Source of the DNA: an uncultured Eubacteriales bacterium
GTDB lineage: Bacteria > Bacillota > Clostridia > Saccharofermentanales > UBA5734
DNA length: 37,675 nt
Direction: 5' to 3'
Assembly: GCA_903919045.1 (NCBI GenBank)
Contig: CAIXGU010000043.1
Coordinates: 1 to 37,675 of the forward strand
A program made the translations under genes and the position numbers. Shown here piece by piece: positions 25,499-33,815 of this stretch (the stretch's first letter is position 1; the number at the start of each line of letters is the position of its first letter). Under the pieces are notes generated by a model. The model saw only the letters and a program-made list of their open reading frames with translations, was not told the origin of the DNA and searched no databases.

Positions 25499-27241
25499 CT
25501 ACTGCAGCCTCTCCCGGATGTGCTCGACCACGGCCTCCTTGCGTTCGGCGAGGCGGTTGCGGCATTCGGCCTCGGAGGGCCCGTAGCATCCGAAATAGAT
25601 CTTGAGCTTGGGTTCGGTGCCCGACGGGCGGACGCAGAACCAGTCCAGGTCCTCGAGCTGGTAGCGGAGGACGTCGGACGGCGGGAAGCCTTCGATCGGC
25701 GCGCTCGCTTCGGCGCACACCGTGCGCGCGAGCGCCAGGTAGTCGTCGATCGCGACGACGGGGAGGTCCGCCAGGTCGCCGCCCTTCTCGGCGCGCAGCC
25801 GCCGCATGGCGCCGGCGATGCGCTCGACGCCCTCGCGCCCCTCGAGGGTGATCGACACCGTGTCCTCGGCGGCGTAGCCGATGCGGGCGTAGAGGTCGCG
25901 GAGCCTCGCGCGGACGGTCGTCCCGGCGTCGCGGCTGGAGGCCGCGAGCTCGGCGAAGAGCATCGAGGCGACGACGGCGTCCTTGTCGCGGACGTCGGTG
26001 CCGACGAGGTAGCCGAAGCTCTCCTCGAAGCCGAACTGGAAATGCATCGGCCCGTTCTCGTCGAGCTCCTGGATCTTCTCGGCGATGAACTTGAAGCCCG
26101 TGAGCGTCCGCAGGACCGCGACGCCGTAGTCGGCGCCCACGCGGTCCGCGAGCGCCGTCGAGACGATCGTGGTGACGCAGAACGAACCGGACGGCAGCGT
26201 CCCCGCGGCCTTCCGCGCCGACAGGACGTAGTCCATCAGGAGCAGGCCGATCTGGTTGCCCGACAGGACCGAGAACGTGCCGTCGGGCTCGCGCAGCGCG
26301 ACGCCCATCCGGTCCCCGTCCGGGTCCGTCGCGATCACGAGGTCGGCCGCCTCGCGGGTCGCGAGGTCGATCGCGAGCTTCAGGGCGGTGCGCTCCTCCG
26401 GGTTCGGGAACGCGACCGTCGGGAAGGCGGGGTCCGGGCGCTCCTGCTCGGGCACGACGAGGACGTTGCGGAAGCCCAGCGCCGCGAGCGCGCGGCGGAC
26501 CGGCTTGTTCCCGGCGCCGTGGAGCGGCGTGTAGGCGATGCGGAGATCCGCCTGGCGTGCGATCGCGCCGCGGTCGACGGCGAGCGGGAGCAGCGCGGCG
26601 AGGTAGGCGTCGTCGAGGTCCTTCCCGAACGAACGGAGCAGGCCGGACGACTCGGCCTCGGCGCGCGTCGGCCAGCGCACGGACCGCGGGTCGTCGATCG
26701 AACGGATCGCGGCGAGGACCTTGTCCGCCGCCTCGGGCGGCAGCTGGCCGCCGTCCTCCCCGTAGGCCTTGTACCCGTTGTACTTCGCGGGATTGTGGCT
26801 CGCGGTCACCATGACGCCGGCCGCGGCCCCGAAGCGCCGCACGGCGAAGGAGAGCATCGGCGTCGGGCGCAGTTCGTCGGACAGATACGTCGGGATGCCG
26901 TGCGCCGCGAACACGAGGGCGGTCACGAGCGCGAAGTCGTCGGAATGCAGTCGGGAATCGTAGGAGATCGCGACGCCCCGCTTGTAGAAGGCCTCCCCTT
27001 CCGAGAGGAGGTAGCGGGCGAACCCCTCGGTCGCGCGGGCGACGGTGTAGGCGTTCATGCGGTTCAGGCCCGCCCCGAGGATGCCGCGCAGGCCGCCGGT
27101 GCCGAACTCCAGGTCCTTGTAGAACCGTTCCGCGATCTCGGCTTCGTCCCCCGCGATCCCCGCGAGCTCCGCACGCGTCGCCGCGTCGAAATAGGGGTCG
27201 GTCGACCAGAGCCGGAAGCGTTCCGAGACCAGCGGTTCCAT
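25499..27241 (-). CDS. pgcA: Alpha-phosphoglucomutase / phosphosugar mutase (PgcA-like)
   Basis: Interconverts glucose-6-phosphate and glucose-1-phosphate, the link to GlgC. The 580-residue length matches Bacillus PgcA. Motifs are FGTGGLRG (46-53), the phosphoserine loop VMVTASHNP (S148), the metal loop ATDPDGDRMG (around 310), the sugar loop FGFEESFGYL, and the phosphate loop RPSGTEPKLK near the end. The ATG at 27239-27241 has GAGGAGG five bases upstream. It leads the run into dnaE and has a promoter of its own. A phosphomannomutase activity is possible in addition. Confidence 0.94.
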   Translation of the reverse strand: MEPLVSERFRLWSTDPYFDAATRAELAGIAGDEAEIAERFYKDLEFGTGGLRGILGAGLNRMNAYTVARATEGFARYLLSEGEAFYKRGVAISYDSRLHSDDFALVTALVFAAHGIPTYLSDELRPTPMLSFAVRRFGAAAGVMVTASHNPAKYNGYKAYGEDGGQLPPEAADKVLAAIRSIDDPRSVRWPTRAEAESSGLLRSFGKDLDDAYLAALLPLAVDRGAIARQADLRIAYTPLHGAGNKPVRRALAALGFRNVLVVPEQERPDPAFPTVAFPNPEERTALKLAIDLATREAADLVIATDPDGDRMGVALREPDGTFSVLSGNQIGLLLMDYVLSARKAAGTLPSGSFCVTTIVSTALADRVGADYGVAVLRTLTGFKFIAEKIQELDENGPMHFQFGFEESFGYLVGTDVRDKDAVVASMLFAELAASSRDAGTTVRARLRDLYARIGYAAEDTVSITLEGREGVERIAGAMRRLRAEKGGDLADLPVVAIDDYLALARTVCAEASAPIEGFPPSDVLRYQLEDLDWFCVRPSGTEPKLKIYFGCYGPSEAECRNRLAERKEAVVEHIRERLQ

Positions 27242-27305
27242 GGGGACCTCCTCGCGGGGAATCGCAGCCCGGGTCCCGCCCGGACGCCGGCCGATCCTTG
27301 CCGAG

Positions 27306-27314
27306 ATTATACCA
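27306..27314 (-). promoter_or_regulatory. Extended -10 promoter of the pgcA-dnaE-pfkA run
   Basis: TGGTATAAT on the minus strand (TATAAT 27306-27311, TG at 27313-27314), between the uvrB stop (27321) and pgcA. The upstream part overlaps the uvrB 3' end and no -35 match is seen. The leader to pgcA would be about 55 bases. Confidence 0.6.
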
Positions 27315-27320
27315 TGCGGG

Positions 27321-29339
27321 CTATTCCGCGAGGCGTCCGCGGACGACGACGAGCAGGTCGCGCAGGCGCGCCGCGTCCTCGAAGGCGAGCTTGCGCGCCG
27401 CGTCCTTCATCTCCTTCTCGAGGCGGACCGCCAGCTTCTCGAGCTCCTTCGGGTGGAGGCGCGAGAGGTCCTTCGGGACGCTCCCGCCGTCGAGGATGCG
27501 GTCCGCGTCGGCACGGCCGAGGCCGGCCGCCTCCGCCGCGTCCTCGAGGGTGTCGATCACGTCGCGGACGTCCTTGCGGACGCTCGTCGGCACGATGCCG
27601 TGATCCTCGTTGAACGCGGACTGGATCGTCCGCCGCCGATTGGTCTCGGCGATCGCGCGGAACATCGCGTCGGTCACGTCGTCGGCGTACATGACGACCT
27701 TGCCCTTCACGTTGCGCGCGGCGCGGCCGATGATCTGCACGAGCGAGGTCGTCGACCGGAGGAATCCCTCCTTGTCGGCGTCGAGGATCGCGATCGTCGC
27801 GACCTCCGGGAGGTCCAGGCCCTCGCGCAGGAGGTTGATGCCGATCAGCACGTCGAAGGCGCCCGTGCGCAGGTCGCGCAGGATCTTCATGCGGTCGACC
27901 GTCCCGATGTCGGAATGCAGGTACTTGACCCGCATCCCCTCCTCCTTGAGGAAGCCCGTCAGGTCCTCGGCCATCCGCTTCGTGAGCGTCAGCACGAGGC
28001 ACCGTTCGCCGGATGCGACCGTCGTGCGGATCTCGTGCATCAGGTCCTCGATCTGGCCCTCGATCGGGCGGACGTGGATCTCGGGATCGACGAGGCCGGT
28101 GGGCCGGATGATCTGCTCGACGACCTGCTTCGCGTGCTCGGCCTCGTACTTCGACGGCGTCGCGCTGACGAAGAGGGTCTGCCCCATCCGCGCCTCGAAT
28201 TCGGCGAAGTTCAGGGGACGGTTGTCGTAGGCCGACGGCAGGCGGAAGCCGTACTCCACCAGCGCCTCCTTGCGGGAGCGGTCCCCGTTGTACATCGAGC
28301 CGATCTGCGGGATCGAGACGTGCGACTCGTCGCAGATCAGCAGGTAGTCCTTCGGGAAGAAGTCGATCAGCGTGAACGGCGCCGAGCCGGGCGCACGTCC
28401 GGCCATGTGGCGGGAGTAGTTCTCGATGCCCTTGCAGAAGCCGGTCTCGCGCAGCATCTCGAGGTCGTACCGGGTGCGCTGCTCGAGCCGGTAGGCCTCG
28501 ACGAGCTTGCCCTGGCTCCGGAACGCAGCGAGGCGCTCCTCGAGCTCGGCCTCGATGTCGGAGAGCGCGCGCTCCATCTTCTCCCCGGTGGTGACGTAGT
28601 GGGAGGCGGGGAAGATCGAGACGAAGCTGCGCGTGCCGCGCACCTTCCCGGTGACGCGCTCGACCTCGGCGATCCGCTCGACCGAATCGCCGAAGAAGGA
28701 GATGCGCAGGAGCTGGTCCTCGGCGTTCGCCGGCCAGATCTCGAGCGTGTCCCCGCGGACGCGGAAGCAGTTGCGCTTCAGGTCGAAGTCGTTGCGCGCG
28801 TACTGGATCCGGACGAGGTCGCGGATCACCTCGTCGCGGTCCTTCTTCATGCCCGGCCGCAGCGGGACCATCAGGTGCTTGTAGTCCTCGGGGTCGCCGA
28901 GGCCGTAGATGCAGGAGACCGAGGCGACGACGACCACGTCGCGCCGCTCGAGGAGCGACGACGTCGCGGAGTGGCGCAGGCGGTCGATCTCCTCGTTGAT
29001 CGCGGAGTCCTTCTCGATGTACGTATCGGTCGACGGGATGTACGCCTCGGGCTGGTAGTAGTCGTAGTAGCTGACGAAGAACTCGACGGCGTTCTCGGGG
29101 AAGAACGCCTTGAATTCGGCCGCGAGCTGCGCCGCGAGGGTCTTGTTGTGGGCGATCACGAGCGTCGGGCGCTGGACGCGCTCGATCACGTGGGCCATCG
29201 TGAAGGTCTTGCCCGATCCGGTGACGCCGAGGAGGGTCTGGCGGTCCATCCCCTGCTCGAGTCCGCGCACGAGCGCGTCGATCGCGGCGGGCTGGTCGCC
29301 CTTCGGCTGCATGTCGCTGCGGATCCTGAATTCGCCCAT
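27321..29339 (-). CDS. uvrB: Excinuclease ABC subunit B (UvrB)
   Basis: Damage-verification helicase of nucleotide excision repair, working with UvrA and UvrC. The 672-residue protein is full length: Walker A GVTGSGKT (38-45), the DNA-clamping beta-hairpin [17 protein letters not shown] (about 91-107), helicase motifs including the later [14 protein letters not shown] and QIIGRAARN, and a C-terminal UVR motif ([20 protein letters not shown]) that binds UvrC. The ATG at 29337-29339 has GGAGGAGGG upstream, and its promoter is so near that the leader is only about ten bases. No LexA-type operator is seen in the 134 bp before it. Confidence 0.98.
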   Translation of the reverse strand: MGEFRIRSDMQPKGDQPAAIDALVRGLEQGMDRQTLLGVTGSGKTFTMAHVIERVQRPTLVIAHNKTLAAQLAAEFKAFFPENAVEFFVSYYDYYQPEAYIPSTDTYIEKDSAINEEIDRLRHSATSSLLERRDVVVVASVSCIYGLGDPEDYKHLMVPLRPGMKKDRDEVIRDLVRIQYARNDFDLKRNCFRVRGDTLEIWPANAEDQLLRISFFGDSVERIAEVERVTGKVRGTRSFVSIFPASHYVTTGEKMERALSDIEAELEERLAAFRSQGKLVEAYRLEQRTRYDLEMLRETGFCKGIENYSRHMAGRAPGSAPFTLIDFFPKDYLLICDESHVSIPQIGSMYNGDRSRKEALVEYGFRLPSAYDNRPLNFAEFEARMGQTLFVSATPSKYEAEHAKQVVEQIIRPTGLVDPEIHVRPIEGQIEDLMHEIRTTVASGERCLVLTLTKRMAEDLTGFLKEEGMRVKYLHSDIGTVDRMKILRDLRTGAFDVLIGINLLREGLDLPEVATIAILDADKEGFLRSTTSLVQIIGRAARNVKGKVVMYADDVTDAMFRAIAETNRRRTIQSAFNEDHGIVPTSVRKDVRDVIDTLEDAAEAAGLGRADADRILDGGSVPKDLSRLHPKELEKLAVRLEKEMKDAARKLAFEDAARLRDLLVVVRGRLAE

Positions 29340-29355
29340 CGCACCCTCCTCCCGG

Positions 29356-29364
29356 ATTATACCA
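29356..29364 (-). promoter_or_regulatory. Extended -10 promoter of uvrB
   Basis: TGGTATAAT on the minus strand (TATAAT 29356-29361, TG at 29363-29364). Transcription is expected near 29349, giving a leader of about ten bases made almost entirely of the ribosome-binding site. No -35 match is seen. Confidence 0.65.
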
Positions 29365-29416
29365 GAGGACGCCCTCCCGCCGGTCGCACCCGCCTGCGTC
29401 CGAATGGCCCGCTTCC

Positions 29417-29446
29417 TTGCCGCGCGGCCGACCGCACGGCTATAAT
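29417..29446 (+). promoter_or_regulatory. Promoter of ilvE
   Basis: TTGCCG (29417-29422), 18 bases, then exact TATAAT (29441-29446). Transcription would start near 29453, about 20 bases before the ilvE ATG. There is no room for a T-box or attenuator. Confidence 0.65.
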
Positions 29447-29473
29447 GGAACGGTCCGATAGGAGGGACACCCC

Positions 29474-30544
29474 ATGGCGATGCAGATCCGGATCGAACGC
29501 ACGACGGCCCCGAAGGCGAAGCCCGCCGACGCGTCGAAGCTCGGCTTCGGCCAGGTCTTCACGGACCACATGTTCGTGATGGACTACGTCGACGGCATCG
29601 GCTGGACGGACCCGCGCATCGTCCCGTACGGTCCCTTCAGCCTCGACCCCGCGACGTCCGTCCTGCACTACGGCCAGGCGATCTTCGAGGGCCTCAAGGC
29701 CTACCGCACCCCCGACGGCGGCGTGCAGCTCTTCCGCCCGCACGCGAACATGGCCCGCATCCAGACGTCGAACGACCGGATGGTGATCCCGCGGATCGAC
29801 GAGAACTTCTGCGTCGAGGCGATCAAGGCGCTCGTCGACGTCGAGCGCGACTGGGTCCCCTCCGCACCGGGCACGTCGCTGTACATCCGCCCCTTCATCT
29901 TCTCGACCGACGCGTTCCTCGGCGTGCGCGCCTCGAAGACCTACCGGTTCGTCGTGATCCTGTCGCCGTCCGGCCCGTACTATCCGAAGGGCCTCGACCC
30001 GGTCGCGATCTACGTCGAGCAGGACTACGTCCGCGCCGTGCGCGGCGGAACGGGCGCCGCGAAGACGCCGGGCAACTACGCGTCGAGCCTCAAGTCGCAG
30101 ACCGAGGCCTACAAGCAGGGCTTCGTGCAGGTCCTCTGGCTCGATGGCATCGAGCGCCGGTACGTCGAGGAAGTGGGCGCGATGAACGTCTTCTTCCTGT
30201 TCGGCGACGAGCTCGTGACGCCCGCCCTCGAGGGCAGCATCCTCCCCGGCATCACGCGGGCTTCGGTCCTGGAGCTGGCGCGCGGCTGGGGGATGAAGGC
30301 CGTCGAGCGGCGCCTCGCGATCGACGAGGTCGCGGAGCGCTACGACCGCGGCGAATTGACCGAGGTCTTCGGCGCCGGCACCGCGGCCGTGATCTCGCCG
30401 GTCGGGACGCTCGTCTGGGGAGAGAAGCGCATGACGATCCACGAGAACCGCATCGGGCCGGTCAGCCAGCGCCTGTACGACACGCTGACCGGCATCCAGT
30501 ACGGGACCCGGCCGGATCCGTACGGCTGGATCGAGAAGGTCTAG
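29474..30544 (+). CDS. ilvE: Branched-chain amino acid aminotransferase
   Basis: Transaminates leucine, isoleucine and valine with 2-oxoglutarate (fold-type IV PLP enzyme, class IIA BCAT, closer to the mitochondrial/Bacillus type than to E. coli IlvE). The 356-residue protein has [13 protein letters not shown] (about 66-78), the PLP lysine in [11 protein letters not shown] (K197), and [11 protein letters not shown]. The ATG at 29474 has AGGAGGG seven bases upstream. Its last bases, CTAG, also hold the stop of the convergent DUF975 gene. With the Vor-type oxidoreductase elsewhere in the window it could feed branched-chain 2-oxoacids to acyl-CoA. Confidence 0.96.
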   Translation: MAMQIRIERTTAPKAKPADASKLGFGQVFTDHMFVMDYVDGIGWTDPRIVPYGPFSLDPATSVLHYGQAIFEGLKAYRTPDGGVQLFRPHANMARIQTSNDRMVIPRIDENFCVEAIKALVDVERDWVPSAPGTSLYIRPFIFSTDAFLGVRASKTYRFVVILSPSGPYYPKGLDPVAIYVEQDYVRAVRGGTGAAKTPGNYASSLKSQTEAYKQGFVQVLWLDGIERRYVEEVGAMNVFFLFGDELVTPALEGSILPGITRASVLELARGWGMKAVERRLAIDEVAERYDRGELTEVFGAGTAAVISPVGTLVWGEKRMTIHENRIGPVSQRLYDTLTGIQYGTRPDPYGWIEKV

Positions 30545-31494
30545 CCCCTTCCCCGCCCATCCTCCGCCGGACGCGGAGACGGCGCGGCCTGCGCCGCCCG
30601 TTCCGCCAGAAGCCGTGCGTGGCCCTCGGCCCGCACGGCTTCCATGTAGGGTGCGACGAACGGGAGCCCGAGCCCGCAGACGAGCAGCGACGCCGCGATC
30701 CAGCCCGCCAGCGAGAGGTCGAGGAGCACGAGGTCCGTCCGCCGGCCCCGGGCGAGGCGCTCGGCCTCGGACAGGACGTCCGCCGGCGGGAGGTCGTCGC
30801 GTTCAGCGGCGACCCACGCGACGGGGCGGAGCTCGTAGGCGCGGATCCCGGCGGGGACCAGCGCGGCGAGGAATGCCGGAACGACGGTGAGGAAGGGCTG
30901 CAGGACGCCGGCGAGGCTTTCCGGCGGGACGTCGCCGATCGGCACCGGGTGCGGGATCGTCGTCGTGAAGCGCGAGGCGGTGATGACCGCGGCCAGGACG
31001 GCGATGATCGCCGCCGGGACGAAGGACGGGAGCATCGCGGCGGTGCGGCGGGCGGCGATGCGCAGGTGGCGTGCGTAGCGTCCGCCGCGGAAGGCGCGGA
31101 ACGGGTCGGGCGGCGGGGGCGCGGCATCGCCGCGGGCGGCGAGGAACCAGGCGGCCCGGCCCGCGTCGAGCGGCTGCGCGACCAGGATGGAGAAGGCCGC
31201 GGCCAGAGCCGCCGCCGATGCGACGACGGAGAGCGCGGCGGCGGCGAGTCCGAGCGGAGCGGCGAGACCGGGCGCGAGGGCCTCGAGCCAGGAAGCCGAG
31301 GCCCAGGGGACCGCGGCGGGCAGCAGCCAGGGCAGCGCGCGCGCCAGCAGCCGAACCGCCCCGGCGAGGGCGGCGAGGAAGGCGAGGCGCGCGAGCGGCG
31401 GCGCGAGAGCGGACGCGAGGGCCGCGCCGTAGCGCCCGCGCGAGAGCGAGAGCAGCGCGTGCGCCTTGAGTTCGCGGCGCGTCGGGGTCCGCAC
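30541..31494 (-). CDS. DUF975-like integral membrane protein
   Basis: A 317-residue, alanine-rich membrane protein with about six hydrophobic segments (near 25-60, 70-105, 155-175, 195-215, 255-285). The N-terminal RRELKAHALLSLSRGRYG matches the opening of DUF975 proteins, and the end (SEAERLARGRRTDLVLLDLS, then LAGWI and GLGLPFVAPYMEA) matches their conserved tail. Function is unknown. The start is GTG 31492-31494, because a stop lies two codons upstream; no ribosome site is visible, and the 98-bp gap after the aldo/keto reductase holds nothing I recognise. The stop shares CTAG with ilvE. The long alanine- and arginine-rich stretches make the exact helices uncertain. Confidence 0.72.
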   Translation of the reverse strand: MRTPTRRELKAHALLSLSRGRYGAALASALAPPLARLAFLAALAGAVRLLARALPWLLPAAVPWASASWLEALAPGLAAPLGLAAAALSVVASAAALAAAFSILVAQPLDAGRAAWFLAARGDAAPPPPDPFRAFRGGRYARHLRIAARRTAAMLPSFVPAAIIAVLAAVITASRFTTTIPHPVPIGDVPPESLAGVLQPFLTVVPAFLAALVPAGIRAYELRPVAWVAAERDDLPPADVLSEAERLARGRRTDLVLLDLSLAGWIAASLLVCGLGLPFVAPYMEAVRAEGHARLLAERAAQAAPSPRPAEDGRGRG

Positions 31495-31592
31495 GGTTCA
31501 GCGCGGGAGCGGGAACGCCGGGCCGGTCGCGTCGAAGGAGGCCGCGACCGTCGGCGATCCGGACAGCGCCTCCGAGCGCGGAACCGCAGCCG

Positions 31593-32573
31593 CTACCACG
31601 CGTAGGCGGCCGGCGCGGCGCCGCCCGGACCGGGGAAGATCGCGTCGAGCGCGGCGAGCTCGGAGTCGCCGAGACGGCATTCGAGGGAGCGCAGGCAGTC
31701 CCGGAGCTGCTCGGGCGTGCGCGGACCGACGACCGGCGCCGTGACGCCGGGCTGCGCAAGAAGCCAGGCCAGGGCGACGACGTCCTGCGGAGCGCCGAAC
31801 GCGTCGCAGAACCGCGCGAAGGCTTCGATCCGATCGCGCTGGGCTTCGATGCGGGTCCGGTTCTTCTCGGTGCGGGAGGCGTCCGCCGGGTGCAGCGCGC
31901 CGCGGCCGAGGAGCCCTCCGTCCAGGGGGCTCCAGGGGATCACGCCGATCCCGAGGGCCTCGGCGGCCGGCAGGACCTCGAGCTCGGGCAGGCGGCAGTT
32001 GAGGTTGTACTTGTGCTGCTCGGAGACGAGTCCGAGGAAGCGCCGGGCCTTCGCCTCGCCCTGCGCGACCGCGAGGTCCCAGCCGGCGAAGTTGCTCGAG
32101 CCGATGTAGTAGGCCTTCCCCTGCGCCACGAGGGTCTCGAAGACGCCCCAGAGCTCGTCCCAGGAGACCGAGCGGTCGATGTGGTGCATCTGGTATAGCT
32201 CCACGTGGTCGGTGCGCAGGCGCCGGAGCGACCCCTCGAGGTGACGGCGCACCTTGTAGGCGGACAGCCCGGCTTCGCGGTTCGGCCCGTCGATGTCGGC
32301 ATGCATGTCCCCGTAGACCTTCGTCGCCAGGATCGTCCGCTCGCGACGGCCGCCGCCCTGGGCGAACCAGCGCCCGAGGATCTCCTCGGTGCGCCCCGCG
32401 TTCACGCCCCAGCCGTACACGTCGGCGGTGTCGAAGAACACGATCCCGGCCTCGAGGGCCTCGTCCATGATGCGGAACGCGTCCTTCTCGTCGGTCAGGA
32501 CGCCGAAGTTCATCGTGCCGAGGCAGAGCCGGCTGACCTTCATGCCCGATCGCCCGAGATGCACGGAGTCCAT
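31593..32573 (-). CDS. Aldo/keto reductase
   Basis: A 326-residue NADPH-dependent oxidoreductase with a TIM-barrel fold. The catalytic tetrad is in place: D48 and Y53 in FFDTADVYG, K85 in ILATKVYG, and H130 in LYQMHHID. The cofactor-binding region follows in VIPWSPLDGG and the late SNF/LRD-type segments. It looks like the YajO/Tas-like group acting on small aldehydes or sugars; the substrate is unknown. The ATG at 32571-32573 has AAGGAGG six bases upstream. It lies 29 bp after the glycosyltransferase 2 gene in the same operon. Confidence 0.93.
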   Translation of the reverse strand: MDSVHLGRSGMKVSRLCLGTMNFGVLTDEKDAFRIMDEALEAGIVFFDTADVYGWGVNAGRTEEILGRWFAQGGGRRERTILATKVYGDMHADIDGPNREAGLSAYKVRRHLEGSLRRLRTDHVELYQMHHIDRSVSWDELWGVFETLVAQGKAYYIGSSNFAGWDLAVAQGEAKARRFLGLVSEQHKYNLNCRLPELEVLPAAEALGIGVIPWSPLDGGLLGRGALHPADASRTEKNRTRIEAQRDRIEAFARFCDAFGAPQDVVALAWLLAQPGVTAPVVGPRTPEQLRDCLRSLECRLGDSELAALDAIFPGPGGAAPAAYAW

Positions 32574-32602
32574 CGTCGTCCTCCTTCCGGCGGAAGCGGC
32601 GC

Positions 32603-33313
32603 CTAGCGGAGCGCCTTCCGCATCTTCGAGAAGTCCTGGACGGCCCTGAGGCCGATCCGCGAGATCTTCTTCAGGTTGATGGAGTTCTTGCCGGCCTGCC
32701 GCGGACGGAACGTGATCGGCAGGAAGAGCACGCGGTCCTTGCCGCGCCGCGCGAACAGGACGGTCAGGATCACGTTCGGGAGATTGTAGTTCTCCGGGAT
32801 GCGCTTCAGGTACTCCGCGAGGAGGTCCGCCCGCATCAGGCGGAACGGCGTGTTGATGTCGGACAGCCAGAGGCCGAAGACCACGAAGACGACGAGCTTC
32901 AGGACCTTGTTGACCACCTTGCGGGAGAAGCCGTCCTGCCGCCCGCGGCGGACGCCGATCAGGGCATCGGATTCCGAGCGCCGGTCCCAGAACTCCGGGA
33001 ACTCGGACGGGAGCGTCTGTCCGTCGGAGTCGGTCTGGAACACGAAGTCCGCGCCCTGCGAGACCGCATGGGCATACCCGAAGAGGCAGGCGCTGCCGTG
33101 GCCGCCGTTCGGCTTGTCGAGCGGGACGAGGCGCGGGAAGCGCGCGGCGAGCTCCTTCAGGACCTCGCCGGTCCGGTCCTTGCTGCCGTCGTTCACGACG
33201 ATAAGGCGCGATTCGCCCCCGGCCGCCTCGGCGACGGCATGCCAGCCCTCGACGACGGCGGGGAGGTTGTCCTGCTCGTTGTAGGCGGGGATCACGATCA
33301 TCAGCTTGTCCAT
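32603..33313 (-). CDS. Family 2 glycosyltransferase
   Basis: A 236-residue GT-A enzyme similar to dolichol-phosphate-mannose or polyprenyl-phosphate glycosyltransferases. It opens with the typical MIVIPAYNEQDNLP, followed by VVNDGSKDRTGE (first Asp pair), GGHGSACLFGY and the metal motif QTDSDGQ. A hydrophobic stretch near KVLKLVVFVVFGLW may be membrane-associated, but the C-terminal transmembrane pair of many relatives is missing. The ATG at 33311-33313 has GAGGAGG before it. Donor and acceptor are unknown; envelope or polysaccharide work is likely. Confidence 0.9.
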   Translation of the reverse strand: MDKLMIVIPAYNEQDNLPAVVEGWHAVAEAAGGESRLIVVNDGSKDRTGEVLKELAARFPRLVPLDKPNGGHGSACLFGYAHAVSQGADFVFQTDSDGQTLPSEFPEFWDRRSESDALIGVRRGRQDGFSRKVVNKVLKLVVFVVFGLWLSDINTPFRLMRADLLAEYLKRIPENYNLPNVILTVLFARRGKDRVLFLPITFRPRQAGKNSINLKKISRIGLRAVQDFSKMRKALR

Positions 33314-33361
33314 GGCGTCCTCCTCGCGGGCGCGCCGGTCGGAGCCGCGCGGTCCCACCCC

Positions 33362-33367
33362 ATTCTA
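33362..33367 (-). promoter_or_regulatory. Possible -10 element of the GT2-aldo/keto reductase operon
   Basis: TAGAAT on the minus strand, five of six matching, about 48 bases before the GT2 ATG in the 145-bp gap shared with the divergent ATL gene. No good -35 is seen. On the plus strand a TGGTACGAT (33412-33420) may serve ATL. Confidence 0.35.
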
Positions 33368-33458
33368 TCGCTCGCGCCCTGCCGGGGGAAGGTCCGCGAC
33401 GGCGGCGCCCATGGTACGATGGCGGATGAAGGCGCCATCGTCGTCCTCGGAGGTGCGC

Positions 33459-33815
33459 ATGGAATCGTTCACGGAACGCGTCGTCCGCACGGTCCGGTCC
33501 ATTCCGCCCGGTACCGTCGCCACCTACGGCCAGGTCGCCGGCCTCTGCGGCAGTCCGCGCGCCGCCCGCCAGGTCGTCCGGGTGCTCGTCTCGTGCAGCC
33601 GGACGCAGGGTCTCCCCTGGCATCGCGTCGTCGGCGCTCCCTGCCGCATCGCGCTCCCGCGCGGCGCGGGCTTCGAGGACCAGGCGGAGCGCCTGCGCGC
33701 CGAGGGAGTGGAGGTGCCGGAGGACGGGACGATCGATCCCGCCCGCTTCCAGTGGGGTCCCGGGCGGTCCGCTGTCCGGAAGGCTACCGGTTCCAGAACC
33801 GGTAGCGCTCGATGA
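33459..33815 (+). CDS. atl: Alkyltransferase-like protein (ATL), MGMT homologue without the acceptor cysteine
   Basis: A 118-residue protein with the MGMT DNA-binding fold: the GTVATYGQVAGLCGSPRAARQV helix-turn-helix, split here at its Arg finger (R37 region), and the active-site segment. Where MGMT has PCHRV, this protein has PWHRV (W54), the mark of ATL proteins, which cannot remove alkyl groups. Established ATLs bind O6-alkylguanine, flip the base and hand the site to nucleotide excision repair. A cysteine occurs at C62 but outside the PxHR motif. The ATG at 33459 has GGAGGTGCGC upstream. The last 32 bp overlap the convergent GT4 gene. UvrB is encoded about 4 kb away. Confidence 0.9.
   Translation: MESFTERVVRTVRSIPPGTVATYGQVAGLCGSPRAARQVVRVLVSCSRTQGLPWHRVVGAPCRIALPRGAGFEDQAERLRAEGVEVPEDGTIDPARFQWGPGRSAVRKATGSRTGSAR
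33783..33806. repeat. Perfect 24-bp palindrome across convergent gene ends
   Basis: GCTACCGGTTC, two bases, GAACCGGTAGC: 11-bp perfect arms. It contains the GT4 stop codon and is translated in both directions, as the end of GT4 (RYRFWNR) and as part of the ATL tail. In RNA it would make a tight hairpin on either transcript, but no T run follows on either strand, so it is at best a pausing or processing element. Confidence 0.7.

Noticed and set aside
21744-25586. A 1280-codon plus-strand frame opposite dnaE
   Set aside because: It mirrors dnaE codon structure and shows no domain pattern; dnaE on the other strand is certain.
29340-29473. Possible SOS (LexA) operator between uvrB and ilvE
   Set aside because: No GAAC-N4-GTTC or close variant was found in this gap.
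29447-29473. T-box or attenuator before ilvE
   Set aside because: The leader is only about 20 bases long, too short for either.
31498-31680. Small minus-strand frame between the aldo/keto reductase and DUF975
   Set aside because: It begins inside the reductase in another frame, has no start codon after the reductase stop and no recognisable sequence.
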